Counted from the stretch's first letter, positions 21,190 to 31,832 are shown. The stretch is 64,000 nucleotides of DNA from Streptococcaceae bacterium AM104-57 (GCA_027659245.1 JAQDPW010000009.1:1-64000); one strand, 5' to 3'. Made by a program: numbers and translations. The notes: generated by a model not told the origin, from the letters alone.

Positions 21190-21856
21190 TCAAAATCTCC
21201 CGAATTTTTACCATATTGGAGAGTGAGATTTGTCCTGGAGCACTTGCTGCATCTAAACTTGCAAATGACCAACTTGAACCCGTTACATCTGAAGTGATAC
21301 GAGATACCTTACCCACTTTGCCCATAGAAATAGTGACATATTCCTGCTCAGGGTTGAGGGTTTTAAATCCTCGTGTGAAATTCATGAGGTCCAATACATC
21401 TTGTTCTGTTTGAGCCATAACCGATACTTTAACCACTTTCGGAGTTAGACTGGTTAGCTCGGATAAGATTTCCATCATATTTTCTGGAGTTTCTTGAAAG
21501 TTATGATAACTCAAGACTAGATTTGGAAAATCAAGCATCTCTTCAAAAACATCCTTGTGAGAAAAATACTCAAAATCAATATATTCTGGTTGATAGAGTT
21601 GAGCTACATCTTTGATAATTTGGACATACTCTGCAGAATCCAAATCTATCTCTCCTCCCTCAGCACGAGTTCGAAGGGTAAAGAGGAGTTCGCGACCTGC
21701 AAATTTTTCAAAAATAGCTGGAGCTACCTGTAAAATAGCTTCCTTAGGTAGGAAGTCGGCACGCCACTCGATGATATCAGCATCGATATACCGCATGGCA
21801 TCGATTCCTTGCGCCTCTTCCAAACTCTTTGGCATTACTGAAACGACTAATTTCAT
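21179..21856 (-). CDS. aroD: 3-dehydroquinate dehydratase, type I
   Basis: Schiff-base type I enzyme of 225 residues. EWRADFL near the start, LSYHNF (catalytic His) and KVSVMAQ (Schiff-base Lys) are visible; the C-terminus [11 protein letters not shown] completes the barrel. It overlaps the upstream methyltransferase gene by 4 nt (ATGA). Confidence 0.95.
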   Translation of the reverse strand: MKLVVSVMPKSLEEAQGIDAMRYIDADIIEWRADFLPKEAILQVAPAIFEKFAGRELLFTLRTRAEGGEIDLDSAEYVQIIKDVAQLYQPEYIDFEYFSHKDVFEEMLDFPNLVLSYHNFQETPENMMEILSELTSLTPKVVKVSVMAQTEQDVLDLMNFTRGFKTLNPEQEYVTISMGKVGKVSRITSDVTGSSWSFASLDAASAPGQISLSNMVKIREILNED

Positions 21857-23016
21857 TTAGTTACCTTCATGCTAATCACCTTGAGGTAATTACTGCTTTC
21901 ATCTTTTTTGTTATAGACAAAATCTGCTGGAAGTCCATATTTATTTAAAATCTGGTAACTTCTTCCTGCAAAACCTTTGTCGATTTGTTCGGTGAACTTT
22001 TGACGGGAAACATTGGCAGCATTGGTGCTAGCAATGATCATACCTCCCGGATTTAAAATCTCTAAACTTTGGGAAATCAACTTGTGATAATCCTTAGCTA
22101 CAGAGAAGGTTTGTTTTTTATTACGAGCAAAGCTAGGCGGATCAAGAACGATGACATCGTAAGATAGCCCCTTACGTTTTGCATATTTAAAGTATTCAAA
22201 CACATCCATGACGATGAAACGATGACTGTCAAGACTGAGTCCATTGGCATGAAAATGAGCTTCTGACAGTTCTCTAGATCGCTTGGCTAAATCAACAGAG
22301 GTAGATTCACTGGCACCTCCCATGGCAGCAGCTACTGAAAAGGCAGCCGTGTAGGAAAACATATTGAGCAGGGACTTGCCCATGGCTAGACCATCTACCA
22401 AACTACCACGGACTTCGTGTTGATCCAAGAAGATGCCTGTCATAAGGCCATCATTCATGAAGACTTGATAAAGAACTCCATTTTCAAGAACCGTAAAATT
22501 TTCTGGCGCTTCTTGACCATAGATATGAGCAGACTCAAAGTCTAGACCTTTAAAACGTATCTTTTCATAGGCACCCAAGACTTCAGGAAAGACCTGAACA
22601 AAGGCGGCTAGAATCTGTTGACGAAGTTGATAAATATAGGAGTTATACCAAGAGAAAACAACATACTCCCCATAGAGGTCCAGAGTCATTCCACCAAAAC
22701 CGTCGCCTTCTTGATTAAACAAGCGAAAGGCCGTTGTTAAATCATCTTGGTAGTAGGCATCACGTTTTGATTTAGCTTGAGTAAATAGGTTTTCAAAAAA
22801 GACTTGGTCAAAAGAAACTTTCTGATTAGTTACGAACCAACCAATCCCTTTATTTTGACGAGATAGATAAGCCTTACCCAAAAACTGTTTATCTTGACTA
22901 AATAGCTCGACTTCCTGGTCAGTTTCAGATAGATCAGGAAAATCAATTTCCTCCAAAACTACCTGACCCTTATTTAGCTTTTTTTCAACACGTCGGCTGA
23001 CGAATACTTTTTTCAT
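21853..23016 (-). CDS. Class I SAM-dependent rRNA methyltransferase, RlmI-like
   Basis: Probable 23S rRNA 5-methylcytosine methyltransferase of the RlmI/RlmO group. The 387 residues start with a PUA domain (1 to about 75), then an EEHEI-like middle part and a Rossmann methyltransferase domain with [18 protein letters not shown] and [11 protein letters not shown] (about 290). It heads the aromatic operon. The -10 box ends only 7 nt before its ATG and no Shine-Dalgarno sequence is present, so the operon mRNA is predicted to be leaderless at this gene. Confidence 0.88.
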   Translation of the reverse strand: MKKVFVSRRVEKKLNKGQVVLEEIDFPDLSETDQEVELFSQDKQFLGKAYLSRQNKGIGWFVTNQKVSFDQVFFENLFTQAKSKRDAYYQDDLTTAFRLFNQEGDGFGGMTLDLYGEYVVFSWYNSYIYQLRQQILAAFVQVFPEVLGAYEKIRFKGLDFESAHIYGQEAPENFTVLENGVLYQVFMNDGLMTGIFLDQHEVRGSLVDGLAMGKSLLNMFSYTAAFSVAAAMGGASESTSVDLAKRSRELSEAHFHANGLSLDSHRFIVMDVFEYFKYAKRKGLSYDVIVLDPPSFARNKKQTFSVAKDYHKLISQSLEILNPGGMIIASTNAANVSRQKFTEQIDKGFAGRSYQILNKYGLPADFVYNKKDESSNYLKVISMKVTK

Positions 23017-23023
23017 AAATACT

Positions 23024-23052
23024 ATTATAACAAATTTTGTGACAATTCACAA
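23024..23052 (-). promoter_or_regulatory. Promoter of the aromatic operon
   Basis: Minus strand TTGTGA (23047-23052), a 17-bp spacer and a perfect TATAAT (23024-23029). Transcription would begin within a few bases of the ATG at 23016. An inverted TTTTGTGAATTGTCACAAAA-like palindrome covers the -35 and spacer and may be an operator. Confidence 0.75.
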
Positions 23053-23203
23053 AATAGAAACCATTTACAGCTTTTATCCCATCACTCTGCATGACAAGAG
23101 CAGGATGTACATCTTTCTATAATTCTTTTATAATATTTCAATTTTTGCAGGTCTCTGCCCATTCTTCAAAAAATAGACAGAACATTCAAAGAGTTTAATT
23201 ACA

Positions 23204-23219
23204 ACGCAAACGTTTGCGT
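23204..23219. promoter_or_regulatory. MalR-type operator of the amylase gene
   Basis: ACGCAAACGTTTGCGT is a perfect 16-bp palindrome with the CG centre typical of LacI/GalR regulators and, as I recall, identical to the pneumococcal MalR site. It overlaps the -35 (TTGCGT) of the amylase promoter, the usual layout for repression. Confidence 0.85.
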
Positions 23220-23242
23220 ATTCTTTGGCTTTGTGCTACAAT
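23214..23242 (+). promoter_or_regulatory. Promoter of the alpha-amylase gene
   Basis: TTGCGT (23214-23219), 17-bp spacer, TACAAT (23237-23242) with a TGC extension ahead of the -10. Leader of about 25 nt, then AAGAGGATT before the ATG at 23275. Confidence 0.75.
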
Positions 23243-23274
23243 AATTCTCATCACTGTAAGTAAGAGGATTAACT

Positions 23275-24726
23275 ATGAAAAATCAAACCCTAATGCAATA
23301 TTTTGAGTGGTATCTCCCCCACGATGGAAATCACTGGACACGCCTAGCTGACGACGCTGAACACCTAGCCAACTTAGGCATTAGTCACATTTGGATGCCC
23401 CCTGCCTTCAAGGCAACAAATGAAAAAGATGTTGGCTATGGCGTCTATGACCTATTTGACCTTGGAGAATTTAATCAGAAAGGTACTGTACGTACCAAGT
23501 ATGGTTTTAAAGAAGACTATCTTCATGTCATCCAAACTTTAAAATCTCATGGGATTCAACCAATGGCTGATATCGTCTTAAATCATAAGGCAGCCGCTGA
23601 CCATTTAGAATCTTTCCAAGTGATAGAAGTGGATCCAGAAGATCGAACTGTGGAACTAGGAGAACCTTTTACCATCAATGGCTGGACTGGTTTTACTTTC
23701 GATGGACGACAAAATACCTACAATGACTTCCACTGGCACTGGTACCACTTTACTGGAACTGACTACGATGCTAAACGCCGTAAATCTGGAATCTATCTGA
23801 TACAGGGAGACAACAAAGGCTGGGCTCATGAGGAATTAGTCGACAATGAGAATGGCAATTACGACTATCTCATGTATGCCGATCTAGATTTCAAACATCC
23901 TGAAGTGATACAAAATATTTACGATTGGGCAGATTGGTTTATGGAAACAACTGGTGTAACTGGTTTCCGTTTGGATGCAGTCAAACACATTGACTCTTTC
24001 TTTATGCGCAATTTCATTCGCGATATCAAAGAAAAATATGGCCAAGATTTCTATGTCTTTGGAGAATTCTGGAATCCAGACAAGGAAGCAAATCTGGACT
24101 ACCTCGATAAAATTGAAGAACGCTTTGATCTTGTCGATGTTCGCCTCCATATGAATCTCTTTGAAGCAAGCCAAGCTGGTGCAGACTATGATTTGCGTAC
24201 CATCTTTAATGATAGTCTCGTTCAAATCAAGCCAGATAAGGCTGTAACCTTTGTCGAAAACCATGACACCCAACGAGGTCAAGCTCTTGAATCTACTGTT
24301 GAAGAATGGTTTAAACCAGCAGCCTATGCTCTCATTCTTTTGCGTGAGCAGGGTCTACCATGTGTCTTTTACGGAGACTACTATGGGATTTCAGGACAGT
24401 ATGCTCAGGAAGACTTCAAGGATGTCCTTGACCGTCTGCTTGCCATCCGAAAAGATTTGGCTTATGGAGAGCAGACTGACTACTTTGACGACCCTAATTG
24501 TATCGGTTGGGTTCGTTCAGGAGCTAAAAATCAATCACCACTTGCCATCATAATTTCTAATGGCCAAGCAAACTCCAAAACTATGTTCGTCGGTCAAGAA
24601 TGGGCTGGTCAATCCTTTGTTGATTTACTAGGAAATCATCTTGACCAAGTAACTATTAATGCTGAAGGTTATGGAGATTTCCCAGTTACAGAACGCTCTC
24701 TTAGTGTATGGGGACTGGCTAACTAA
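23275..24726 (+). CDS. amyA: Cytoplasmic alpha-amylase (GH13)
   Basis: Hydrolyses alpha-1,4 links in maltodextrins. The 483 residues hold all four GH13 regions: DIVLNHKA, GFRLDAVKH (nucleophile Asp), VFGEFW (acid/base Glu) and FVENHDT. No signal peptide or anchor is present, so it acts on imported oligosaccharides. It is monocistronic, bounded by the operator above and a bidirectional terminator (24857-24903). The perfect MalR-type operator implies induction by maltose or maltodextrin. A glucan 1,4-alpha-maltohexaosidase specificity, as in some relatives, cannot be excluded. Confidence 0.94.
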   Translation: MKNQTLMQYFEWYLPHDGNHWTRLADDAEHLANLGISHIWMPPAFKATNEKDVGYGVYDLFDLGEFNQKGTVRTKYGFKEDYLHVIQTLKSHGIQPMADIVLNHKAAADHLESFQVIEVDPEDRTVELGEPFTINGWTGFTFDGRQNTYNDFHWHWYHFTGTDYDAKRRKSGIYLIQGDNKGWAHEELVDNENGNYDYLMYADLDFKHPEVIQNIYDWADWFMETTGVTGFRLDAVKHIDSFFMRNFIRDIKEKYGQDFYVFGEFWNPDKEANLDYLDKIEERFDLVDVRLHMNLFEASQAGADYDLRTIFNDSLVQIKPDKAVTFVENHDTQRGQALESTVEEWFKPAAYALILLREQGLPCVFYGDYYGISGQYAQEDFKDVLDRLLAIRKDLAYGEQTDYFDDPNCIGWVRSGAKNQSPLAIIISNGQANSKTMFVGQEWAGQSFVDLLGNHLDQVTINAEGYGDFPVTERSLSVWGLAN

Positions 24727-24733
24727 TCAATTA

Positions 24734-24847
24734 ATACTCTTCGAAAATCTCTTCAAACCACGTCAGCTTCCATCTGCAACCTCGAAACATTGTTTTGAGC
24801 AACCTGCGGCTCGCTTCCTAGTTTGCTCTTTGATTTTCATTGAGTAT
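24734..24847 (+). repeat. BOX-type repeat (short form)
   Basis: Starts with the boxA ends ATACTCTTCGAAAATCTC and CTTCAAACCACGTCAGC, then a shortened middle, then boxC (TTGCTCTTTGATTTTCATTG, ending GAGTAT). boxB is mostly missing. It lies 8 nt after the amylase stop. Confidence 0.85.
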
Positions 24848-24856
24848 AAAACACAC

Positions 24857-24903
24857 AAAATGCCCACAAGCTAGATTTTCTTTCTAGTCTGTAGGCATTT
24901 TTT
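24857..24903. terminator. Bidirectional terminator between amyA and the dnaD-like gene
   Basis: AAAATGCC...GGCATTTTTT with inner ACA/TGT and CTAGA/TCTAG pairing; T runs on both sides serve the two convergent genes. Confidence 0.85.
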
Positions 24904-24925
24904 CTATTATTATCAATACTTAAAA

Positions 24926-25600
24926 TTAGTCTTTCCAAAGATCCATAGCATTTTGAAAATCTGCAGAAACTTGAACATTTTGAGGATTAGTCGCTTCTCT
25001 CTCCTGACGCTTCGCCTCTACCTGAACTACACTCTTAACGCCTTCATGACGCCAGTTTCGTAGGATAGCCTGGATGTACTTCCAATTTGGTTTTCCATTT
25101 AAAACGGCTTCACGTAAGGCTTCTTTGATCAGGTCAGCACTGGTTCCGTCTTCTTTTAAACTCTTTTCTAAATCCTCAATTTCAAAAGGACTCAGGAGAC
25201 GACCTAACTCTTGTTGGAAGGTTTCCACCAAGTCTTTCAAATCATTTTTAGCAGGTACAGCTTGGCTTGGTTCTTGCTTTTCAAAAAGCTGGTCCAAACG
25301 TTCTAAAGCAAGGGTCGCATCAAAAATAACTTCTATTTCGCCATTAAGTTCAATGGTTCGGTATTGAAGCAACCCTTTCTCAGTCAATCGTGAAATAGCT
25401 TGATTGACTTCATAGACTTTCTTGCCTATTTTCTCAGCGATTTGACTTGGGGACAATTCCCCTAAAACTGTTGTATTTTGTAGGTAAAAGAATTGCCAAA
25501 CTAAGAAATCATCGCTTGATGAGAAAAGTTGATTGTAGTTTAAGAGCAGAGCACTTGGTAACACCAAGTTCCCTGATTTGAAAGCGTCTAAATATGTCAT
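24926..25600 (-). CDS. DnaD-domain primosome protein
   Basis: The 224 residues have an N-terminal winged-helix (about 1-100, VWQFFYLQNT then SQIAEKIGKKVYEV) and a C-terminal DnaB_2/DnaD domain with YIQAILRNW (about 170-190), the family mark. DnaD acts in replication initiation and restart by remodelling DNA and helping helicase loading. The open frame extends 18 codons upstream into metA, but the family starts at MTYLDAFKSG, so 25600 is used. It follows metA by 8 nt. Confidence 0.88.
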   Translation of the reverse strand: MTYLDAFKSGNLVLPSALLLNYNQLFSSSDDFLVWQFFYLQNTTVLGELSPSQIAEKIGKKVYEVNQAISRLTEKGLLQYRTIELNGEIEVIFDATLALERLDQLFEKQEPSQAVPAKNDLKDLVETFQQELGRLLSPFEIEDLEKSLKEDGTSADLIKEALREAVLNGKPNWKYIQAILRNWRHEGVKSVVQVEAKRQEREATNPQNVQVSADFQNAMDLWKD

Positions 25601-25608
25601 AATTCCTC

Positions 25609-26553
25609 TTATAAATATCCAAAATGAGACACATCTTCTTCTGCACTCTTCCACTCAAAAGGCGTTTCTTGGTAAACTGCATAATTTACCCAGTTACTGA
25701 AAAATAGAGCTGCTGAGGAACTCCACCTCATACATGGGAGTTCATGGATGTCATCATTTTTGAAATAATTTTCTGGTATATGGGGATCTAAACCAGCATC
25801 TAGATCTCTGAAATATTCTTTGGCTAGTGTATCACGATCATACTCCAAATGCCCAAAGCTATAAACTTCTCTTAAATCTCGGCTTGCAAGGATAGAGATT
25901 CCCACTTCTTTTCCAGATGCTAAGATCTCTAAATTTGTTTTATTTACAATGTCTTCTTTGAGAATTTCTGTGTGACGAGAATGGGGAGACACATACAAAT
26001 CATCAAAACCTCTCAGCAAAAGATGACCTTCTTTTAAAACATCCTGAGGATAAATTCCCGAAAGTTTTTGAGCCATCTGGTGTTTATCTACGCCGTAACG
26101 ATAGTAGAGGCCAGCCTGTGCTCCCCAGCAAATATGCAGGGTTGAAAAGACATGAGTCTTTGACCAATCGATGACCTGAGTAAATTCCTCCCAGTAGTCC
26201 ACTTCTTCAAAAGGAAGATGTTCGACTGGTGCTCCTGTGATAATCAAGCCATCAAAATACTGGTCTTGAACTTCTGAAAAGGTCTTATAAAAAGTCTCCA
26301 TATGTTCAGAACGAGTTGTTTTCGATTGGTGACTTTCCATATAGAGAAATTCAATATCCAACTGTAAGGGAGTATTAGCCAAATGCCTCAAGAGCTGGGT
26401 TTCCGTTACAATTTTTTGAGGCATCAGATTTAAAATCAGAATTTTTAGCGGGCGGATATCCTGATGAGCCGCTCGTTGGTCATCCATGACGAAAATATTT
26501 TCCGTTCGTAAAATCTCAACTGCTGGTAATTTTTTATCAATTCGAATCGGCAT
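25609..26553 (-). CDS. metA: Homoserine O-acyltransferase (MetA)
   Basis: First committed step of methionine synthesis. The 314 residues include [12 protein letters not shown], the catalytic cysteine in HICWGAQAG (about 142) and SPHSRHTE. Many Gram-positive MetA enzymes use acetyl-CoA rather than succinyl-CoA; the sequence alone does not settle it here. The promoter region carries a Met-box, pointing to control by a MtaR/MetR-type LysR regulator. The dnaD-like gene follows 8 nt after it. Confidence 0.95.
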   Translation of the reverse strand: MPIRIDKKLPAVEILRTENIFVMDDQRAAHQDIRPLKILILNLMPQKIVTETQLLRHLANTPLQLDIEFLYMESHQSKTTRSEHMETFYKTFSEVQDQYFDGLIITGAPVEHLPFEEVDYWEEFTQVIDWSKTHVFSTLHICWGAQAGLYYRYGVDKHQMAQKLSGIYPQDVLKEGHLLLRGFDDLYVSPHSRHTEILKEDIVNKTNLEILASGKEVGISILASRDLREVYSFGHLEYDRDTLAKEYFRDLDAGLDPHIPENYFKNDDIHELPCMRWSSSAALFFSNWVNYAVYQETPFEWKSAEEDVSHFGYL

Positions 26554-26639
26554 GGAAATCTCCTTACTCTATCAATATTGGACTCAGGTAAACATAGTAT
26601 CGTCAACGGGGAAAAATGCTGACGTTTCTCTTTCCCTTT

Positions 26640-26673
26640 ATTATACTGTAAGAAGATATAGTTTTCAATTATA
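26640..26673 (-). promoter_or_regulatory. metA promoter with Met-box
   Basis: Minus strand TTGAAA (26663-26668), 17-bp spacer, TATAAT (26640-26645). TATAGTTTTCAATTATA at 26657-26673 fits the streptococcal Met-box (TATAGTT-3 bp-AACTATA) with one mismatch and covers the -35. The leader is about 80 nt long. Confidence 0.7.
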
Positions 26674-26712
26674 GTTTTTCTCTAACTAGGTATAGCTTAT
26701 TTTTATATCAAA

Positions 26713-26742
26713 TGAAGAGAAAACAGCCCTAGGGACTGTTTT
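26713..26742 (-). terminator. Terminator of apt
   Basis: Minus strand AAAACAGTCC and GGGCTGTTTT pair around CTA, followed by CTCTTC. It starts 4 nt after the apt stop. Confidence 0.75.
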
Positions 26743-26745
26743 TCA

Positions 26746-27258
26746 TTAATAATGCATAAGCACCTTGTAGTCGTAATCTCCGATAGCTTCACGACCTTTA
26801 AGCTCATCAAGTTCGATCAAGAAGGCACAACCTGCTACGATTCCACCTAATTTTTCAATCATTTCGATGGTAGCCTTAACAGTACCACCTGTTGCCAAGA
26901 GGTCATCTACGATAAGAACACGTTGTCCTGGTTTGATAGCATCTGCGTGCATAGTCAAAGTATCAACACCATATTCTTTTTCATAGTCAGCTGAAACAAC
27001 TTCACGTGGTAGTTTTCCAGGCTTACGAACAGGCGCAAAACCGATTCCCAATTCAAAAGCGACTGGACATCCAACGATAAATCCACGCGCTTCTGGTCCA
27101 ACAATCATATCGATTTTTTTGTCAGTAGCGTATTGGACGATTTCACGAACAGCATAGCTATAGGCATTACCATCAGCCATCAAGGGACTGATATCACGGA
27201 AGACAATTCCTTCCTTAGGGTAGTTTTCAATGGTTGCAATGTAATCTTTTAAGTTCAT
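26746..27258 (-). CDS. apt: Adenine phosphoribosyltransferase
   Basis: Purine salvage: adenine plus PRPP gives AMP. The 170 residues have the type I PRTase motif [13 protein letters not shown] and the APRT-specific GPEARGFI and RKPGKLP. Monocistronic: promoter at 27291, terminator right after the stop. Confidence 0.96.
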   Translation of the reverse strand: MNLKDYIATIENYPKEGIVFRDISPLMADGNAYSYAVREIVQYATDKKIDMIVGPEARGFIVGCPVAFELGIGFAPVRKPGKLPREVVSADYEKEYGVDTLTMHADAIKPGQRVLIVDDLLATGGTVKATIEMIEKLGGIVAGCAFLIELDELKGREAIGDYDYKVLMHY

Positions 27259-27290
27259 AGCATTTCTTTCTTTTAAAATTTTTACTCTCT

Positions 27291-27296
27291 ATTATA
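27291..27296 (-). promoter_or_regulatory. apt promoter (extended -10)
   Basis: Minus strand TGTTATAAT, 32 nt before the apt start, with only a weak -35. It lies between the terminator of the upstream gene and apt. Confidence 0.6.
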
Positions 27297-27319
27297 ACAC
27301 ATTTCTTAGAAAAGAGAAA

Positions 27320-27353
27320 TAGAAAGAAGCCTTGACACTTGGTACAAGACTTC
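27320..27353 (-). terminator. Terminator of the degV-to-membrane-protein gene run
   Basis: Minus strand GAAGTCTTG and CAAGGCTTC form a 9-bp stem (one G-T pair), then TTTCTATTT. It ends the run of overlapping genes from DUF1149 downward. Confidence 0.65.
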
Positions 27354-27398
27354 TCATTTTTTCCTTCAATTGTTGCTATCATTGACTGAATGAAGTTT

Positions 27399-27992
27399 TT
27401 ACTTCTTTTTGCTTTTAGATTTGTGATTGCCTTGACGATTTTGTTGGATACGCCATTCTCTTTCAAAGTAGGTCATTGTTTCAAATACTCTGCCTGGTAA
27501 ACCGACATCCAGTAAGTAGATTGTAATTTTTAAAACGTTAGAATGTTTAGCAGCCGTAAATCTACTTCGCAGTCGATTCCATAGAGATTTCGTTTTTACA
27601 AGGTCTTTGTCAAAAAAACAAACTTCAATCTGGTAAATATCCCTCGAACTTCCACCACCCTTAATTCTCATAAGAGAAAATGTTTCTACCTGGCCCCAGG
27701 AATAAAACTGCCAGTCTTTTTTAGGATGTGGCTTATAGGAAAAACCTTGAGCTGTACATTTTAAATACTCTTTATCTGATAGAAGAATCTGTATTCGTTC
27801 ATACAAGAGCCATCCAACAATGATGATTAAGAATAAGACAAAGAGTCTTAATGCCACCAATCCCACAAGTGCCCCCTTGGGATAGGTCAGCATAAAAGAT
27901 AGAATCCAAAGAAGAAAAGCTAACTCAACTAAGCAGAGAAGAATAGTCCAGATGATTTTCTTACTGCTCCATTTGATGATTTTTTCTTCCAT
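27399..27992 (-). CDS. Hypothetical membrane protein with two N-terminal helices
   Basis: No known name. The 197 residues begin with two hydrophobic helices (about 12-35 and 41-65) joined by a short loop, followed by a soluble beta-rich part with YSWGQVETFSL, resembling PH-like bacterial domains, and a very basic end (QGNHKSKSKKK). The start shares one base with the stop of the ABC-F gene, so expression is coupled. A longer shadow frame overlaps its 3' end but has no family features. Confidence 0.75.
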   Translation of the reverse strand: MEEKIIKWSSKKIIWTILLCLVELAFLLWILSFMLTYPKGALVGLVALRLFVLFLIIIVGWLLYERIQILLSDKEYLKCTAQGFSYKPHPKKDWQFYSWGQVETFSLMRIKGGGSSRDIYQIEVCFFDKDLVKTKSLWNRLRSRFTAAKHSNVLKITIYLLDVGLPGRVFETMTYFEREWRIQQNRQGNHKSKSKKK

Positions 27993-29860
27993 TAAGCTAA
28001 CTCACTTAAATATTCATAGCGTTCATATTTTTCAAGCAAGGCTTCATTCTTTTCATCTAACTCTTTTTGAAGAGTAGCTAGCTTCCCAAAGTCCGAGCCA
28101 TTGGCCTGCATTTCCTCTTCAATGACAGAGATACGGTTTTCCAAGGCTTCGATGTCACCTTCAATACTTGCCCACTCTTGCTTTTCTTGGTAGGTCATGC
28201 GTTTCTTTTCTTCACGGACCTTGACGACTTTTTCCTTCTCAGCCTTTTGAACTTGACTTGTCGCTTCTTCTTCGAAGGCCTTTTCATCCAGATAATCGGT
28301 ATAGTGGCCAAAGAAGGGACGGATGGTGCCATTCTCAAAGGCAAGGATCTTAGTCGCCACCTTATCAAGAAAATAGCGATCGTGACTAACTGTCAAGACT
28401 GGACCTGCAAAGCCCTGTAAGAAATTTTCTAGAACTGTCAAGGTTGCAATGTCTAGGTCATTAGTCGGTTCGTCTAATAAAAGTACATTAGGCTTTTCTA
28501 GGAGAAGTTTAAGGAGGTAAAGTCGTTTTTTCTCACCACCAGACAACTTCTCAATCAAGGTGCCGTGAGTTGAGCGCGGAAAAAGGAACTGTTCTAATAA
28601 CTCCGCGATAGAGGTCGTAGAGCCACCACTGGTCTTAACCTCTTCTGCCACTTCCTGCAGGTAATTGATAACACGCTTGCTTTCATCCAAGCCCTCGATT
28701 TGCTGAGAGAAATAGGCGATGCGAACCGTTTCGCCGATGATAACTTGTCCTTCAGTAGCTTCAAGTCTTCCTGCAATAAGGTTAAGAAGGGTTGACTTCC
28801 CAACTCCATTGTCCCCGACGATTCCGATACGGTCTTTGGCTTGTACCAAAAGATTAAAATCTTGCAAAATCGGTTTGTCATCATAGGCAAAGGAAACATC
28901 CTTAAACTCGATCACCTTCTTACCGATACGGCTGGTTTCAAAATTCATGCTCAAGTCTGTCTCAGCTGTAGTTCCTGAGACTTCTTTTTTCAGATCATGG
29001 AAACGATTGATCCGAGCTTGTTGCTTGGTTGCACGAGCCTGTGGTTGTCTGCGCATCCAGGCCAATTCCTGCTTATAAAGTTGCTCTTTTTTGTGGAGAA
29101 GAGCAGCATCACGCTCATCCTGTTCCGCCTTGAGGCGAACATAGTCCTGATAATTGCCCTGATATTCTGTCAAACCAGCACGGTCCAACTCGAAAATTCG
29201 CGTCGAAAGCGCATCTAGGAAATAACGATCGTGGGTGATAAAGAGAACAGTTTTCTTGGAATTTTTCAAAAAGAGAGTCAACCATTCAATGGTCGCAATG
29301 TCCAGATGGTTGGTTGGCTCATCAAGAAGCAAAAGATCATGGTTGCCCAGAAGAACTTGGGCCAACTGGACCCGTCTTCGCAAACCACCTGACAGGGCTC
29401 CAACGGGAGTTGATAAATCCTGAATTCCCAACTTACTGAGAACGGTCTTGACCTGACTCTCAATTTCCCAAGCTTGGAGGGAATCCATCTCCGCCATAAC
29501 CCTTTCCAAACGTGCCTGCTTGTCCTCACTGTAGTTGAGCATGAGCAATTCATACTCACGGATCAACTGGATTTCTTTCAAATCACTCGATAGAACAGTA
29601 TCCAAGACAGTCTTGCTATCATCAAAATCTGGATCCTGGGTCAGATAACCAATCTTGTAGTCGTTTTTTGCCGAAAAAGGGCTTACGTCACCATCAAAAC
29701 CAGAAACTCCTGAAAGCACATCTAAAAGGGTTGTTTTTCCAGTTCCGTTGACACCGATAAGACCGATTCTATCCAAGTCATGGATGATAAAGGAAATATC
29801 CTTAAAGACAGTCTTATCTCCAACGGATTTACTTAGTTTTTCAACAATAAAATCACTCAT
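27992..29860 (-). CDS. ABC-F ATPase, Uup-like
   Basis: Soluble double-ABC protein of 622 residues that should act on ribosomes, not membranes. Each half has Walker A ([18 protein letters not shown]), a signature ([16 protein letters not shown]) and Walker B ([22 protein letters not shown]). A charged linker follows the first domain and a coiled coil of about 80 residues ends the protein; NDLDIATL and the coiled coil favour Uup. It overlaps cca by 4 nt. Confidence 0.9.
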   Translation of the reverse strand: MSDFIVEKLSKSVGDKTVFKDISFIIHDLDRIGLIGVNGTGKTTLLDVLSGVSGFDGDVSPFSAKNDYKIGYLTQDPDFDDSKTVLDTVLSSDLKEIQLIREYELLMLNYSEDKQARLERVMAEMDSLQAWEIESQVKTVLSKLGIQDLSTPVGALSGGLRRRVQLAQVLLGNHDLLLLDEPTNHLDIATIEWLTLFLKNSKKTVLFITHDRYFLDALSTRIFELDRAGLTEYQGNYQDYVRLKAEQDERDAALLHKKEQLYKQELAWMRRQPQARATKQQARINRFHDLKKEVSGTTAETDLSMNFETSRIGKKVIEFKDVSFAYDDKPILQDFNLLVQAKDRIGIVGDNGVGKSTLLNLIAGRLEATEGQVIIGETVRIAYFSQQIEGLDESKRVINYLQEVAEEVKTSGGSTTSIAELLEQFLFPRSTHGTLIEKLSGGEKKRLYLLKLLLEKPNVLLLDEPTNDLDIATLTVLENFLQGFAGPVLTVSHDRYFLDKVATKILAFENGTIRPFFGHYTDYLDEKAFEEEATSQVQKAEKEKVVKVREEKKRMTYQEKQEWASIEGDIEALENRISVIEEEMQANGSDFGKLATLQKELDEKNEALLEKYERYEYLSELA

Positions 29861-31056
29861 TTTTTCTCCCTCAAGTAGGCATGAATAGCTTCCAAGTTAT
29901 TTTCCAAATCTCCATCCACAATAGCATACTCAATCTCTGCTAAAATTTCTCCCATTTCTGGTCCTGGCTGATAACCGTATTCCTTGATGAGAATCCCACC
30001 GTTGATTTGAATTTCTTTCTTATCATGGATAGTTAGGCTGTGGTAAGTCTCTTCGATAGCCTGTGGATTGACTTCTTTTCCTTGAGCCTGACGAAGATTT
30101 TCAGCCTGTAAAAGCAAATCTAGATCAAAACGGTAACAATCGCGCTTGCTTAGTTCCCCTTCTTCACGAAGTTCTAAGATCGTAAGTAAATCTTGAACTT
30201 GCTTAGCGAATTGACGCGAAGTTTTCCAATGTTTCAAAAAATGTTGAGCATCTTCCACTTCTAAAACCCATAAAAGTGCAGCCCAGGCTTGTTCAGAAGA
30301 TTCAAAGGTAAAATCAGCCTCTAAATCAAATAAAGACTGGAGTTTCGTCTGACTAGCCACCATATCTGGAAGATAATCATAAGCTTGACTCTCAATCATA
30401 GATGATAAACCTACTTGCCAATAGGGAGCCAGTAAAAGCTTATCAAACTCGACAAAGGTGCGCTCCACAGAGATTTTCTCCAAGAGTGGCGTTAAGGCCT
30501 TCATCGCTTCAAACGTTTCTTGCTCGAGTTCAAAACCAAGACTAGCTTGGAAACGAAAGCTACGCATGATGCGTAGCGCATCTTCATTGAAACGTTCACT
30601 AGCTACACCGACAGCTCGCAGGACCTGGTTTTCTAAATCTTTGAGACCATCAAATAAATCGACGATTTCCCCTGTCTCATCCAAGGCAAAGGCATTGACT
30701 GTGAAATCTCGGCGTTTGAGATCTTCTTCTAACGAACGAACAAAAGAAACTGAACTTGGTCTACGGTAGTCTACATAGACATCCTCAGTTCTAAAAGTGG
30801 TTACTTCGTACTCTTCATCTCCGTCTAAAACCAAAACTGTTCCGTGCTCAATGCCAATGTCAGCTGTACGTGGAAAAATCTGCTTGGTCTCTTCTGGATA
30901 AGATGAAGTCGCAATATCCACATCATGGATGGGACGATTGAGTAGGGCATCCCTAACAGAGCCACCCACAAAATAAGCTTCAAATCCTGCTTCTTTAATT
31001 TTTTCTAATACTGGTAAAGCCTTCTGAAATTCAGAAGGCATTTTTGTTAATCTCAT
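29857..31056 (-). CDS. cca: CCA tRNA nucleotidyltransferase
   Basis: Adds or repairs the CCA end of tRNAs. The 399 residues contain the catalytic VGGSVRD with DVDIATSS, the RRDFTVNA motif and the [10 protein letters not shown] stretch. No HD domain is visible, as in Gram-positive enzymes. It overlaps dapB by 4 nt at the start and the ABC-F gene by 4 nt at the end. Confidence 0.95.
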   Translation of the reverse strand: MRLTKMPSEFQKALPVLEKIKEAGFEAYFVGGSVRDALLNRPIHDVDIATSSYPEETKQIFPRTADIGIEHGTVLVLDGDEEYEVTTFRTEDVYVDYRRPSSVSFVRSLEEDLKRRDFTVNAFALDETGEIVDLFDGLKDLENQVLRAVGVASERFNEDALRIMRSFRFQASLGFELEQETFEAMKALTPLLEKISVERTFVEFDKLLLAPYWQVGLSSMIESQAYDYLPDMVASQTKLQSLFDLEADFTFESSEQAWAALLWVLEVEDAQHFLKHWKTSRQFAKQVQDLLTILELREEGELSKRDCYRFDLDLLLQAENLRQAQGKEVNPQAIEETYHSLTIHDKKEIQINGGILIKEYGYQPGPEMGEILAEIEYAIVDGDLENNLEAIHAYLREKK

Positions 31057-31820
31057 AATAAGTGTTCTAATCCATAGACAAGCTCATGACGCTTGACAAC
31101 TTCTTTGATTCCCAAATTCACCCCTGTCATGAAGGAGCTACGATCATAGGAGTCATGACGCAGAGTCAATCCCTCTCCTTGATTTCCAAAAATGACCTCT
31201 TGATGAGCTACCAAACCTGGCAAACGGACTGAGTGGATTCGCATACCTTCAAAGTCTGCACCACGCGCACCAGGTATGAGTTCTTCCTCATCACTGGCAC
31301 CTTGTTGAATTGATTCTCGTACCTCTGCCATCAACTCGGCTGTTTTGATAGCTGTTCCGCTCGGAGCATCTTTTTTTTTGTCATGGTGAAGCTCGATAAT
31401 CTCCACATTTGGGAAATATTTTGCTGCTTGTGCCGCGAATTGCATGAGCAAGACAGCACCCAAAGCAAAGTTAGGAGCAATCAAACCACCCAAGTTTTTA
31501 GAACGAGAAAATTCTTTTAGTTCTTCAATCTCTTGACTAGTGAAACCTGTTGTTCCAACTACTGGAGCAAAGCCATTTTCAAGAGCAAAGCGTGTATTCT
31601 CATAGGCGACAGCTGGTGTAGTAAAGTCAACCCATACATCTGCCTCAAAACCTGCCAAGTCATTCTTATCATTGAATACTGGAATTCCCTGCCAGTCAGA
31701 TGCAGACTCAAAAGGATCTAAAACCGCTACCAGTTCAAGTTCAGGATCAGAAAAAACCATTTGACAAGCAGCCTGACCCATCTTTCCCTTAAAACCAGCA
31801 ATAATTACTCGAATACTCAT
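31053..31820 (-). CDS. dapB: 4-hydroxy-tetrahydrodipicolinate reductase
   Basis: NAD(P)H-dependent step of lysine/diaminopimelate synthesis. The 255 residues have the nucleotide-binding [15 protein letters not shown], and the catalytic [24 protein letters not shown] precedes the ATG. Between degV and this gene lies a 275-nt leader with a periodic repeat (31833-32094), unusual for a gene inside an otherwise packed group. Confidence 0.96.
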   Translation of the reverse strand: MSIRVIIAGFKGKMGQAACQMVFSDPELELVAVLDPFESASDWQGIPVFNDKNDLAGFEADVWVDFTTPAVAYENTRFALENGFAPVVGTTGFTSQEIEELKEFSRSKNLGGLIAPNFALGAVLLMQFAAQAAKYFPNVEIIELHHDKKKDAPSGTAIKTAELMAEVRESIQQGASDEEELIPGARGADFEGMRIHSVRLPGLVAHQEVIFGNQGEGLTLRHDSYDRSSFMTGVNLGIKEVVKRHELVYGLEHLL

Positions 31821-31832
31821 CTCTACTCCTGT

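Noticed and set aside
23884-24282. Minus-strand open frame of 132 codons inside the amylase gene
   Set aside because: Shadow of the GH13 coding frame; no start signal.
27227-27466. Minus-strand 79-codon frame upstream of apt
   Set aside because: Overlaps the apt promoter and the terminator hairpin; no family features.
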